Of a stretch of 64,000 nucleotides of DNA, positions 52,908-62,390 are shown piece after piece (positions within the stretch are counted from its first letter, which is position 1; each line of letters opens with the position of its first letter). Origin of the DNA: GCA-2720975 sp964469565. GTDB taxonomy: Bacteria; Planctomycetota; UBA1135; GCA-002686595. The position numbers were made by a program, and so were the translations under genes. A model generated the notes under the pieces. It saw only the letters and a program-made list of their open reading frames with translations. It did not search any database and was not told where the DNA came from. The DNA lies in NCBI GenBank assembly GCA_964469565.1, contig CAYXZD010000007.1, positions 100,440 to 164,439 on the forward strand, in the 5' to 3' direction.

Positions 52908-55900
52908 TTAGCGTGGGGACGGGAGGAGTCCGAGAGCTTGCTCTAGTTCGAGTTGGGCGGCGTGAGCGGCCTCAGACCCCCCCACCAGTTCCTGCGCCCG
53001 ATCGAGCGCAGTTCTCGCCTTCCCCAAGTCCCGCGCCCCGAGGGCTGACCACGCACAGGCCTGCCAACGTGCCGCGCGCAGGTCGGCCATCGGATCTGTG
53101 CCCAAACGCCTGTCGAACCGGGGAAAAGCCTGCTGGAATGCTTGGGTGGGCCCCCCACGCACCTGCACAAGTACTGTGAGTTCTTGAGCCCGGTATGCGA
53201 CTTCCTCCCAATCTCCCCGCGCACCCGCTGCACGGAAGGCCGCCACACGCACCCGGTCCAACGCAGCCTCGGTGTCCCCCACTTGAGGCTCTCCGAGAAG
53301 GGCGACTTCTGCCGCCCCCAGCAGCTTGCGTGACCACTCACTGGCCAGCCCATCGGGATCGCCAACGCTGACAACCCGAGCCAACTCTAATAGCAAGCGC
53401 CCATCAAACTGAGCCCAGGCTCCAGCTGCCCTGAGTGCGCCCTCCAGCCCCCTCCGCCGGGCAAGGATTCCTGCTGCTCCCAACTCACACCGATAGCGAA
53501 ACTCCGTCGCCGCTGGTCGCTGTCCAGCGAGCCGCATAAGTAGGTCTTCTTCACTCTGCGCCACACTCGTGGCGAAGCAGCGCCCTTCGAGTCCAAGGCC
53601 GCCGGCTTGCGCTCGCACGCAGGCCAAGAGGAGCTCTGCAATCAGCTGTGGGTCACTGCTGCGCCCACTCCCCGTTTCATGACGAATGTCCAAACGATCC
53701 AGAGTCTCAAGCAACACGCGTTGGGCGGCCAGATCACCGGCGCTCGCACGGGAATCCAGCCGACCCACTGCACTCAGTACAATCTCTGGATGAACGCTCA
53801 ACTGCACGAGTTGAGCAAGATCCTCCGTCTGTTCGAGGGCGTCCACGGCAGCCAGTCGGCGTACGATCCTAGCGGTACGGTCGAGGGCCACTTGGAGCAA
53901 GAAACTGCGCGCTTGCAGCCCGCCGTCTCGACCGAGCGCAGCCATGACCCGGATTCCCAAATCCGCATCACAGTGTGCGTAGTCTTCAATGAGAACCTGC
54001 AGTGCCGCAGGGCTGGACTCAGGGGTGCCCACCAAACCCAGCGCCGCCTCCACACGGACGCGCCGACGGATCGCACTCCCTAAGAAAGCTCCAAGCGCCT
54101 GCCGACCCCCTTGGCTCCGGGACAGATTGGCGGATAAGACCTTGGCGAGTTCAGGGTTTTCGTCTGGCGAACCCTCTTCGAAGAAGCCATCCCCCGGGGG
54201 GGTAGCCACCACCCGCTGCAGCGCTCGCGCCAAGGGCTCCGGCTCAGCCGAGCCAAGCGCGAGCGCGATCGCCTTTCCCCGCCACTGAGCAGCTGAATAC
54301 TCATCACCACAGGTGGCCGCTGCGAGCTCGGCCAAGGCCTCCCCCAGCCAGGAGTGGAGAGTCTGCCGAATCCCGTCCCGATTGTGAAAGGGAGCCAGCA
54401 GCTCGAGTACGGGGGCGGTACGTCCCTGGGCAGTCGAGCAGAGTTCGATTAGATGCCCTAGGAAGGGCTCTGAGGGCTGGTCGCGGGGCAATGAGCGCAG
54501 TAGGAGAATGCGTTGGGAAGGGGAGAACCTTCGCCAACTCTCGAACAAGCGCCCAACCCGTCCCTGAAAACGAGGCGCATCGCAAAGCCAGCGGAACACG
54601 CGCTCGCGGATCTCCCATCCGGCGCCCTCATCCTCTAGCAAGGCAAACAAGGTGTCTTCGCCGATTCCCGGGGATCCTTCTCGCCCCCACACTTCCGCAA
54701 TGACACTGGCCGCACTCCAGCGCAGCTCATCACTGCGTTCACTTCCAATGAATCCCTGTAAGCCGGAAAAGGCGCTGGGGTGGTCGAGCCCCTCTCCGCG
54801 CAGCCCCACATTATGCCAGACCTCCTCCGCACGGACATCATCCAACGCGCGAGCTAGGGTGAGTGCCTCGCTGGCTGGGAGTGCAGCGCAGGCGCACTCC
54901 AATAAGAACGAGGCCCCCATTCCAGCCACCCCCAAGAAGCGTTGGGCCTCATCGACAATCCCTGCCAGCTCTGCGCCTTTCACAAATGCAACCGACTCTG
55001 TGGGTGCATCTTCGACCCGGCCCAGACGCACGCCTAATTCAAAGAGACCCCGACCAAGCTCTGCATCGCCTTCTCTAGCCAGATCCAAGCGTTGGTTGTA
55101 AGTCAACTGGCGCAATGCACCGAGCGAGTCCAAATCCTCGACTCCAGTGCCCACATGGAACCATCCCGCCACGAGGGTTGGCCGGTCTGCGCTCACCGCC
55201 ACGCCGTCCAATTCAGCATGAAGTGCTAGGGATTCAACAAGCGTCCTCGCCGCTGACGATTCTGCAGTGTGAGTACGCAAGGCTTCGATCAACGGGGGAC
55301 TGAGTACTCCACGGCGAAGAGCATCCCACTCTTCGAGGAGGGCGTACTCTAGCCCGCTCTCGTCAGCAAGGAGCCGTGCCACTTGAGCCGACCAGCCCCC
55401 ATGCTCTCCCCCCAAGAGGACCCTGCCAGCGGATCGTGCAGCCACTCCTTGGCCGTTCGCCACGGTTTCGAGCAACCTGCGAGTTTCCTCCCCACCCGCC
55501 CCCCACGCGAGGTGCCGCACAAGCGCGAGGCGCACCTGCTCGGATGGATCCGCAGCCAACTCCCTGGCCAATGACCTAGCGGGATCCACAAGCTCGCCGG
55601 CCCGCGTAGCGAGATCTAATGCTCGCGCGCGTACATTGGAGTGTTCGTGTCGGAGCCAAGCCTCAAAGGGATGGGTGAAGTCGTCCTGGAGAAACTGCTC
55701 TCTGGCCCATCGGGCCGAATCGACCGTTCGGGCAAGAGCATCGAGCCCAGCATGGACTGCAATCCAATCATCACTTTGGAGGGCAGCGGTAATCTCGCCC
55801 ACGTACTGCTCGGGGGCCAGGGCCCACCGGCGTGCGCGCCACTCATCAGCCAATTCATCGCAGGGTGCAACCAGCGATTCACGCGCCCCCCGAGCAGTCT

Positions 55901-55991
55901 CGAATTCAACAACCACACCCTGCACTTGCGAGGCCGCACCCGACCCCAAAACGCATCCCCCCAAAACACACCCAAGGGCGAGGGTGGCCAT
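52908..55991 (-). CDS. Large HEAT-like repeat lipoprotein
   Basis: 1027 residues. A short signal sequence ends in a lipobox-like LGGC (Cys13). The mature protein is almost entirely alpha-helical HEAT-like repeats (HSNVRARALDLATRAGELVD, EQVRLALVRHLAWG, ELRWSAASVIAEVWG, ARIVRRLAAVDALEQ). No enzymatic motif is seen. Probably a membrane-anchored extracytoplasmic scaffold. Its ATG overlaps the stop of nnrD by one base (TGATG), so its translation is coupled to nnrD. Confidence 0.75.
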   Translation of the reverse strand: MATLALGCVLGGCVLGSGAASQVQGVVVEFETARGARESLVAPCDELADEWRARRWALAPEQYVGEITAALQSDDWIAVHAGLDALARTVDSARWAREQFLQDDFTHPFEAWLRHEHSNVRARALDLATRAGELVDPARSLARELAADPSEQVRLALVRHLAWGAGGEETRRLLETVANGQGVAARSAGRVLLGGEHGGWSAQVARLLADESGLEYALLEEWDALRRGVLSPPLIEALRTHTAESSAARTLVESLALHAELDGVAVSADRPTLVAGWFHVGTGVEDLDSLGALRQLTYNQRLDLAREGDAELGRGLFELGVRLGRVEDAPTESVAFVKGAELAGIVDEAQRFLGVAGMGASFLLECACAALPASEALTLARALDDVRAEEVWHNVGLRGEGLDHPSAFSGLQGFIGSERSDELRWSAASVIAEVWGREGSPGIGEDTLFALLEDEGAGWEIRERVFRWLCDAPRFQGRVGRLFESWRRFSPSQRILLLRSLPRDQPSEPFLGHLIELCSTAQGRTAPVLELLAPFHNRDGIRQTLHSWLGEALAELAAATCGDEYSAAQWRGKAIALALGSAEPEPLARALQRVVATPPGDGFFEEGSPDENPELAKVLSANLSRSQGGRQALGAFLGSAIRRRVRVEAALGLVGTPESSPAALQVLIEDYAHCDADLGIRVMAALGRDGGLQARSFLLQVALDRTARIVRRLAAVDALEQTEDLAQLVQLSVHPEIVLSAVGRLDSRASAGDLAAQRVLLETLDRLDIRHETGSGRSSDPQLIAELLLACVRAQAGGLGLEGRCFATSVAQSEEDLLMRLAGQRPAATEFRYRCELGAAGILARRRGLEGALRAAGAWAQFDGRLLLELARVVSVGDPDGLASEWSRKLLGAAEVALLGEPQVGDTEAALDRVRVAAFRAAGARGDWEEVAYRAQELTVLVQVRGGPTQAFQQAFPRFDRRLGTDPMADLRAARWQACAWSALGARDLGKARTALDRAQELVGGSEAAHAAQLELEQALGLLPSPR

Positions 55992-56872
55992 CAGTCCTTA
56001 GCGCCCTCCACGTGTAACAGTTGGGCCGCCGGTAAGAACTCGATCAGGTCAGAAGCGACGAGACCACGGGGGCCCCGCTGTTCGAGGGCCAGGTCTCCCG
56101 CCAAGCCATGGACAAACACAGCTGCGCAGGATGCGTCAAAGGGATTGAACCCCTCGGTGAGGCAGCCGAGATACGCAGCCAGAATTCCTGCGAGGACATC
56201 ACCTGACCCTGCGGTCGCCATGCCCACGTTTCCCGTACCGTTGTGGAACCAACGCTCACCGTCGCTAATCACAGTCCCCTCCCCTTTCAAGACACAGATG
56301 GCTTCGCAGATGCGCGCGATCTCCTGTGCAGCCATGGCGCGTCCTTTGTCGTCGCCTGGAACCGGCCGGCCCAAGAGCCGGGCGGCCTCCCCAGGATGGG
56401 GCGTCAGGATCAAGGGGCCCTTGCATTGGGCCAAGAGTACAGGATCGGCCGCACTCACGTTGAGGGCGTCGGCGTCGAGCACAAGCGGGCCGGTAAAATC
56501 GGAGGCCACAAGGGCAGCAATGAGAGCCCGCGTGTTACCGCCGCCCCCGAGCCCGGGACCGGCAAGACGTACATCGTGGTGATGTTCGGTCACTTCCCGT
56601 GGAATGCGTCCGGCGAATAGGTCCTTGCTTCGGGAGAGGTCAAGGTAGGTCACCTCGGGGGCTGCGGGGCTCACTGCAGCGATGACTGAGGGCTCGAAGA
56701 CTGCCAGGGTCACGAGTCCGGCGCCAGCTCGCTGGGCTGCCCGCACACTGAGAGCAGCGGCACCCGGCATGATGGAACAGCCGCACAGGCACAAGAGTCG
56801 CCCGGCCTGTCCCTTGTGAGCGCAGGTGGGCAAGTCAGGCGGAGCCGGTGGGATGGAAGCATAGGGTGCCAC
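55991..56872 (-). CDS. nnrD: ADP-dependent NAD(P)H-hydrate dehydratase
   Basis: Repairs hydrated NAD(P)H. 293 residues, GTG start. Carbohydrate-kinase-like (ribokinase-fold) motifs: LCGCSIMPGAAALSVRAAQR, LDADALNV, LTPHPGEAARLLGR and the catalytic NGTGNVGMATAGSGDVLAG, followed by DASCAAVFVHGLAGD. This is the stand-alone C-terminal half of the Nnr protein; the NnrE epimerase half is not fused and not nearby. Upstream of and coupled to the HEAT lipoprotein gene. Confidence 0.93.
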   Translation of the reverse strand: MAPYASIPPAPPDLPTCAHKGQAGRLLCLCGCSIMPGAAALSVRAAQRAGAGLVTLAVFEPSVIAAVSPAAPEVTYLDLSRSKDLFAGRIPREVTEHHHDVRLAGPGLGGGGNTRALIAALVASDFTGPLVLDADALNVSAADPVLLAQCKGPLILTPHPGEAARLLGRPVPGDDKGRAMAAQEIARICEAICVLKGEGTVISDGERWFHNGTGNVGMATAGSGDVLAGILAAYLGCLTEGFNPFDASCAAVFVHGLAGDLALEQRGPRGLVASDLIEFLPAAQLLHVEGAKD

Positions 56873-57010
56873 ACACCTAGTCTAGGCTCATTCAGCAATC
56901 CTTGAGGGCATTCAGAGGGGATTGTCTGAAGGCGCGGAGCAAATCGAGATTACCCGCGGGAGTGCATGCCCTGGATAAAGCAACCCCCTGGGCCGTGCCG
57001 CCCGCTCTGG

Positions 57011-58027
57011 CTACAAGACCTCGTAGGCACCCACTTCCCGCCCAGCCCAATTACGCAGGGGGGACCGGTGCCAGTGTTGCAGTTCAGTAGCCTCCGCAGA
57101 GCTGAGCATGCCTAGTCGCTCTAGCAATGTAACGACGAGGGGATAGAGACCGCGAAATCCCCCGTCGTCGATTTTCACAGCGAGGGCTCGGTCAGCCCCC
57201 ACCTCACCCACGGCATAAACCCCTTCAGCCCCGACCTTGGGGAAGAGGCGCCCACCTGTCACTCGACTGATCTCACTGCAAAGACGTTTGTGAGTACCTG
57301 CAATCAAGAGCGGGTGGGCTGCTGCGGCAGCAGTCATGGCCCGAGCTGCCCCACGGCGCTTGGCTTCTAGGCCACCTGGGCTCGTCACTCGAGCGAAGGC
57401 CGTGGCCAGTTGGTTGAGGCTCAAGCGATAGGTGGGTGCACTGCAGCCATCCACGGCGTAGGTCAACTCACTTGCATTCACATCGATCATTTCAGCGAGG
57501 GTTTCACGGACACAAGATTGGACTTGACCGTGGGGGTGCAGGTAATCACCCGCATCGGCACCGAGATGCGTAGACAGCGCCAAGAAACCAGCGTGTTTGC
57601 CCGAGCAATTATTGTGCAAGGCGCAGGGCGCTTGACCCGTCCGCACAAGCTCACTGGCCGTGTCAGGATCACCGGGTTTTTGAGAGCCGCATTGAAGGGC
57701 TTCAACTCCCAAGCCAAGCCGACTCAAGAGGGCCGCCACCCTTTGGGTATGCATGGGCTCTCCGTTATGAGAGGACAAGGCAAGGGCTAGCTCATCTGCC
57801 CCGTAGCTCCATCGCTCAGAGGCGCCGGTTTCGATGAGGGGCAGGGCCTGCAGGCTCTTGATGGCACTGCGAGCAAAAAAGGGACCCGCCGGATCTCCCG
57901 CACCGTCGAGGCGCGCGCCCGCCGCATCGGTCAGGATCCAAGCGCCGCGATGCTGGGATTCGGCGAAATCCCCCCGGCGGATTCGCACGAGGACGGGTTG
58001 GGGCTGAGGGTCGACAGTTGTGTGCAT
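57011..58027 (-). CDS. L-asparaginase, Rhizobium-type (asparaginase II family)
   Basis: 338 residues from ATG 58027; a longer leader is unlikely. Motifs of the ReAV-like family: PFFARSAIKSLQALPLIETG with Ser54 and Lys57 in an SxxK arrangement, SSHNGEPMHT, LHNNCSGKHAGFLA and VDGCSAPTYRLSLNQLA. Known members use Ser-Lys pairs rather than the Thr/Asp dyad of E. coli-type enzymes. Probably converts asparagine to aspartate in the cytoplasm. Divergent from the membrane zinc-ribbon gene. Confidence 0.88.
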   Translation of the reverse strand: MHTTVDPQPQPVLVRIRRGDFAESQHRGAWILTDAAGARLDGAGDPAGPFFARSAIKSLQALPLIETGASERWSYGADELALALSSHNGEPMHTQRVAALLSRLGLGVEALQCGSQKPGDPDTASELVRTGQAPCALHNNCSGKHAGFLALSTHLGADAGDYLHPHGQVQSCVRETLAEMIDVNASELTYAVDGCSAPTYRLSLNQLATAFARVTSPGGLEAKRRGAARAMTAAAAAHPLLIAGTHKRLCSEISRVTGGRLFPKVGAEGVYAVGEVGADRALAVKIDDGGFRGLYPLVVTLLERLGMLSSAEATELQHWHRSPLRNWAGREVGAYEVL

Positions 58028-58170
58028 GGCGCACACCCTAGTGAACTGACCTGCCCCGCTGGGTTTTTTTGGCCGAGGGATCACCGTTACTGCCCTCGCA
58101 GGCCACCGGGAATCCTCCCATTCCATTTGGGCGGGACTGCCTACGCTTCCGGGGCTCACTTGAAGGGGGC

Positions 58171-58563
58171 ATGACCTGCTACTCTGTGCCCATGTCCACA
58201 AGCCAGCCCCCATGGATCCACCGGCACAGCTGGCTGATCGCGCCGCTCATGATGTGCGCTACAGCCCTGGGCCTCGGCCTGGCGGCGGGAGCCCCCCAAG
58301 ATGTGGCCCTGTGGGTTTTGGGTGCCGGAGCTGGGATAGCGCTATTGTGGGTGCTGTGCACTGCGTTTTGGCCCGCAAAGGCAGACCGCTCCTGTCCTGA
58401 GTGCGGTCGTGATTCCCTCAAGCGCATGGACCCCAACACCACCCGAGGGCTGATGTGCACTCGCTGTGAGTTTAGGGATCCAGAGGCCACGGGTTGGTTC
58501 CTCGCAGAAGAGGAAGGCGTCCTTGACGACCTTCTCAGCCAAGACCAGCGACCAGAACGGTGA
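58171..58563 (+). CDS. Small membrane protein with zinc ribbon
   Basis: About 130 residues. Two hydrophobic segments (LIAPLMMCATALGLGLAAG and DVALWVLGAGAGIALLWVL) are followed by a zinc-ribbon-like CPECG...CTRC (about 75-95) and an acidic C terminus. ATG 58171 has GGGGG directly upstream; ATG 58192 is an alternative. It precedes the DUF151 gene by 25 bases and may be co-transcribed. Function unknown. Confidence 0.65.
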   Translation: MTCYSVPMSTSQPPWIHRHSWLIAPLMMCATALGLGLAAGAPQDVALWVLGAGAGIALLWVLCTAFWPAKADRSCPECGRDSLKRMDPNTTRGLMCTRCEFRDPEATGWFLAEEEGVLDDLLSQDQRPER

Positions 58564-58588
58564 CACGGAGCAGTCGGACAATCATACT

Positions 58589-59272
58589 ATGGGCAGCATG
58601 ACTGACGACCCGTTGATTCCCGTGCGCGTATCGCGCCTTGTTCTACGCAGCAACAGCGATTCCCAATGGCTGTTTCTCACGGAACGAACAGGCACGCGCA
58701 CCTTTCCGATTGTGATCGGACCCACGGAGGCCCGTGAGATTCAGCGTGTGCTCGGCAGCCAATCCTATCCACGCCCGCTCACCCACCAGCTCAATCTCGA
58801 CACGATTGGAGCGCTCAGTGCGAAACTGCTGCGGGTGGACATTGTTGGCCTTGATAAGAACACGTTCTTCGCCCAGCTCATTCTGAGCTCGCCCACGAAA
58901 TCTGAGGCTGAGATCGTAGTGGACGCGCGTCCAAGCGACGCCCTCGCCCTTGGACTGCGCGCGGGCTGCCCCATCCAAGTGCGTGACTCGATTCTCGAGC
59001 AAGCGCGGGCGGACAAGACGGCGCCTGGGGATGGGCCATCCATGTTTCCCACGCCCCCGTCTGATGTTCAGCCGTCCGCTGATGTTACGCCCGAGGATAC
59101 CCAGGCAAGCCCCGAAGATGTCCAGGCGCTCAAAGACAAGCTCGACGAGTTTGAGCAGCAGGGCCAAGAAGAAGAGGACGGGGAAGCAGCTACGGACTCA
59201 CCTGAAGAGGAGACCGAGCACGGCAGCGAGGGGAGACTCGATGGGGATGAGGACGACAGCGAGCTCCTCTAA
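58589..59272 (+). CDS. DUF151 bifunctional nuclease-family protein
   Basis: 227 residues. The N-terminal DUF151/bifunctional nuclease domain (about 1-140) has FPIVIGPTEAREIQRVL, PRPLTHQLNLDTIGAL, NTFFAQLILSS and VDARPSDALALGLRAGCPIQ, the last being the family signature. The C-terminal acidic tail (about 90 Glu/Asp/Pro residues) has no homology. Members can show DNase/RNase activity; whether this one does is unknown. Start ATG 58589, or 58598 giving MTDDPL. Confidence 0.87.
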   Translation: MGSMTDDPLIPVRVSRLVLRSNSDSQWLFLTERTGTRTFPIVIGPTEAREIQRVLGSQSYPRPLTHQLNLDTIGALSAKLLRVDIVGLDKNTFFAQLILSSPTKSEAEIVVDARPSDALALGLRAGCPIQVRDSILEQARADKTAPGDGPSMFPTPPSDVQPSADVTPEDTQASPEDVQALKDKLDEFEQQGQEEEDGEAATDSPEEETEHGSEGRLDGDEDDSELL

Positions 59273-59518
59273 CGAAATCCCAGCCCAGCCGAATCCTCCA
59301 TCGCCTTGGGGCCCCGCCTCGCGGCCCATCGCCCCCTCGGGCCCCGTGTCCTCAAGTACCCCTGCAGGCCCCCTGCATCCAGTCGCATCAGAGGGGCAAC
59401 TTCTGGTGGGTTTGGGCGGTGTTCAACAGGAGGATCTTGCCGATAAAGACACTCCCGGCCCATAGGCTCCCCCCCATCCCAGGCCCGATCCCCACTTCCT
59501 TCCCGGGCGTTCCACCCC

Positions 59519-61354
59519 TTGTCCACACCGTCCACAGCATCCACGCCCGGCACATCCGCGCCGGCCACACCCCGTCGGACTTGGCGGCTGGGCGTGCTCC
59601 TGCTGTTGATCCTGCCGCTCGGCCTGCGACTTGCCCCTCTCGAACACGGCATGCCGCGCAACTATGTGCCCGACACGCACGTCGTGAAGAATGCCCTCGG
59701 CATGGCACGAGATCTGGATCTGGTTCCCGAGGTGGGCCGCTACTCCACCTACCCGTATTTACTCTCCTACGGTTTACTCCCGATCTACGCCGTGGAGTAT
59801 GGGGTGGGCCGAGCGTTGGGTGCTTGGTCGGGGAAGGCTGAGTTTGCCGAACGCCTGTATTCCCAGCCCGAGCTTGCCCACCGACCCGCGCGCTACCTGT
59901 GCATGCTCCTCGCCTGCCTCGCACCCCTTGCGATGTGGGGTGCGGCCCGCAGCGCAGGACTTGGAGTCGGTGCCTGGATTGCAGCCTATCTAGTGGCCAC
60001 GGGATTGCTGCACCTGCAGTTCTCAGTCCAAGAGCGACCCTGGGCGCCGCTCGTTTCTTTCATGGCCCTCGCCGGTTGGGGTGCCTGCGCCTTTGTGACG
60101 GGCGGACGACGCGTGCACCTCTTGGCGTCAGCCCTCGCTGCTGGATTGGCCTTCGCCACCCACCAGGCAGGGGCAGCCGCCCTGGGCATGAGCGGGATCG
60201 CTTGGCTGTTGACGGCCCGGCGCGCACCGGGTTCTGCACTGGGTCTGGGCTTCAAGAGTGTGGGGCTCTTTGCTCTCATCGCCATCAGTGTGGGTCATCC
60301 CTACTACCTCGTGCACGGGGCCGTCGAGCAGAGTTCAGTGGCAGCGGGCGATGCCCTTGGAGACAACGCCGTCACGGTCGGCGGCCAGGCGTTGGTCTTG
60401 GCCTTCCGTGCTGAAACTTGGCACAAACTCAGTCGGGCCCTCGTGGGCTATGACCCGGTGCTCGTGCTCTTCGCCCTCGCTGGAATGGTCTGGGGGCTGC
60501 GCGCACGGGCGGCCCGGCCTGTGACGCTCATGGCTCTCTTGTGGGCGGCCTTCTTCATGACCAACCAAGGGGATCACACGCGCTACTTGTTGCCCCTGTC
60601 CGTGTTGCTCGCCCTCCCGGCGGGATGGACGGGTCAATGGCTTTGGCAGCGTGCAAATCTACGGCCCGTCCTGTGGGTTCTCCTCGCCGTTCCCTTGGTG
60701 CAATGCCTACGTCTCACGCACATCCTGCGCCAAGAAGACACCCGTGCCCTGGCCGAACAAGCCCTGCAATCCATGGACCTCGAGGGGCCCGTGGCGGTGG
60801 ACTGCTATGGGCCAGAACTGCTGTTGGATGGTGCTGCTCTGAAGCGCTTGAGCCGGCACCGGGAGTTGGGGGGACGCGAGGGCCGACGCCTGCTCTACTT
60901 CGAAGCGGGTGCGGTGCCCCCAGGGGGGGAAGGTGTCGATGCCCTGCCGCTTGAGTCCATCTTTGATTACGACCTGCGAACGCGCAGTTCTTGGGTGGAG
61001 GAACAGGAGCGAGCCGAGTACGGCGAGGACCCGTCTCAGATCTTGCACGCCCTAGGCATGGACTATGTCTTGATTGTGGACCGCACACCCGACGATGGTG
61101 TGGCCCCCATCCTCATCGACCCAGAGCCGGCCATGCCTGGCCCCTCCGGCGAGGTGCTTCCAAAGCTCAAACCCCTCAACATCGAAGGGCCGGCCTTGCT
61201 CACCGTGCACCCAGGAGGCCAGGAAGGGTGGTCTCCAGATGCGAACTTGCCCTCGGAACTCTCGTTCCCCTTGACCGGCCTGTGGCAACTGAAGCGTCCA
61301 GGTCCCAAGCTTGAGTTGTACCGGCTACCCGCATCCCCCCGTGAACCAAGATAG
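59519..61354 (+). CDS. Polytopic membrane protein, GT-C glycosyltransferase-like
   Basis: 611 residues, TTG start. After a first membrane helix (LGVLLLLILPLGLRLA) comes a periplasmic-type loop, MPRNYVPDTHVVKNALGMAR, and then around nine hydrophobic segments (residues about 110-415), as in ArnT/PMT-type GT-C enzymes. The loop acidic residue needed for lipid-linked sugar transfer could be the Asp in VPDTH; this is inference. The C-terminal 180 residues are soluble and extracytoplasmic. A role in surface glycan or lipid modification is plausible. Followed 79 bases on by the methyltransferase gene. Confidence 0.75.
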   Translation: MSTPSTASTPGTSAPATPRRTWRLGVLLLLILPLGLRLAPLEHGMPRNYVPDTHVVKNALGMARDLDLVPEVGRYSTYPYLLSYGLLPIYAVEYGVGRALGAWSGKAEFAERLYSQPELAHRPARYLCMLLACLAPLAMWGAARSAGLGVGAWIAAYLVATGLLHLQFSVQERPWAPLVSFMALAGWGACAFVTGGRRVHLLASALAAGLAFATHQAGAAALGMSGIAWLLTARRAPGSALGLGFKSVGLFALIAISVGHPYYLVHGAVEQSSVAAGDALGDNAVTVGGQALVLAFRAETWHKLSRALVGYDPVLVLFALAGMVWGLRARAARPVTLMALLWAAFFMTNQGDHTRYLLPLSVLLALPAGWTGQWLWQRANLRPVLWVLLAVPLVQCLRLTHILRQEDTRALAEQALQSMDLEGPVAVDCYGPELLLDGAALKRLSRHRELGGREGRRLLYFEAGAVPPGGEGVDALPLESIFDYDLRTRSSWVEEQERAEYGEDPSQILHALGMDYVLIVDRTPDDGVAPILIDPEPAMPGPSGEVLPKLKPLNIEGPALLTVHPGGQEGWSPDANLPSELSFPLTGLWQLKRPGPKLELYRLPASPREPR

Positions 61355-61433
61355 GATGCACTAAGACGATGTTTCCTGCGCCCATTCCATCAGCTCCCGC
61401 GCTCTGCCAGCGTCACCCCAGGGGGAATCCGCC

Positions 61434-62243
61434 ATGGGTGTGACCACACGCAAGCGCGTGGGCGTGGTGAACTATCGCGACGAACGCGGCCAGCGGCTCA
61501 ATGCGTGGCGCAAGCACACGCCGCTCAATCCCTATTGGTTGGATTGGTCGAAGCTGCGCGAGTCGGTTGTTGAATTGAGCCAGAGCGCCGAGGGAGTCTT
61601 GCTGGACGTGGGCGTTTCTGAAGGCCCCTACCGTCGCCTCTTTGAACCCCTCGTCGATCGGTATGTGGGGCTTGAGTATCCTCCGTCCATCCTCGACAAG
61701 CAGCCAGACCTGTGGAAGATTCTCGACCGGGCGAAGAAATCGGTGGACGTGTTTGGTGATGGCAATGCCCTGCCCTTCGCCGAAGGGAGCTTTGACACGG
61801 TCTTGTGTACTGAGGTGCTCGAACACGTGCCCGAGCCAGGCCAACTCGTCCGCCAGATGGCGCGCGTGCTCAAGCCGGGAGGGCGCTTGCTCTGCACGGT
61901 TCCCTTCAGTCAACCCTTGCACGAACTGCCCAACGACTACTACCGATTCACGCCCAGTGCGCTGGAAATCATCAGCGAAGCTGCGGGCCTCCAGGTGGAG
62001 TCCATCACGCCACGGGGAAACTTCGCCACCACCATGGGTGCGAGCCTCTCCCAGTTTCTGTTGCGCTGGCTGGGTGCCAGCCAGAGACAGTCCGATGGCT
62101 CTGTCATCCTCTGCCGTTGGCGTAGCCTGCTCTTGCTGCCCTTCCTCGCCGTGATTCAGATCATGTTTTATTGGGTTTCCAAGCTCACCTCGGACACGAC
62201 CGTGGTGCAGGGATACAGCCTGATCGCTCGGCGGCCCCAGTAG
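61434..62243 (+). CDS. Class I SAM-dependent methyltransferase
   Basis: 269 residues. Motif I is GVLLDVGVSEGPYRRLFEPL, the acidic loop YVGLEYPP, and FDTVLCTEVLEHVPEPGQLV is the Methyltransf_11 core. RVLKPGGRLLCTVPFS and LPNDYYRFTPSALEIISEAA resemble enzymes in cell-surface polysaccharide loci. A hydrophobic C-terminal helix (LLLPFLAVIQIMFYWVSKL) could associate with the membrane. It ends at TAG 62241-62243 with ARRPQ, a natural family end, but the frame continues open afterwards into the 12-bp repeat. Confidence 0.85.
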   Translation: MGVTTRKRVGVVNYRDERGQRLNAWRKHTPLNPYWLDWSKLRESVVELSQSAEGVLLDVGVSEGPYRRLFEPLVDRYVGLEYPPSILDKQPDLWKILDRAKKSVDVFGDGNALPFAEGSFDTVLCTEVLEHVPEPGQLVRQMARVLKPGGRLLCTVPFSQPLHELPNDYYRFTPSALEIISEAAGLQVESITPRGNFATTMGASLSQFLLRWLGASQRQSDGSVILCRWRSLLLLPFLAVIQIMFYWVSKLTSDTTVVQGYSLIARRPQ

Positions 62244-62246
62244 GAA

Positions 62247-62390
62247 CCCAGTCGGAGTCCCAGTCGGAGTCCCAGTCGGAGTCCCAGTCGGAGTCCCACG
62301 AGGAGTCCCACGAGGAGTCCCACGAGGAGTCCCACGAGGAGCCCCAGTCGGAGTCCCAGTCGGACCCCCACGAGGAGCCCAACGAGGAGT
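62247..62390 (+). repeat. 12-bp tandem repeat array with block order A4-B4-A2-B2
   Basis: Twelve consecutive 12-bp units, starting four bases after the amber stop. Units are A = CCCAGTCGGAGT and B = CCCACGAGGAGT with small changes, in order A4 B4 A2 B2. In the methyltransferase frame they would encode SPSR and SPTR repeats. The minus strand and other frames are also open through it, a by-product of the period being divisible by three. Confidence 0.95.

Noticed and set aside
55641..56582. Plus-strand frame of 313 codons opposite nnrD
   Set aside because: Antisense to the clear NnrD motifs; low-complexity Ser/Arg/Pro composition.
62247..62390. Possible CRISPR array
   Set aside because: The units are contiguous 12-mers with no spacers, and there are no cas genes.
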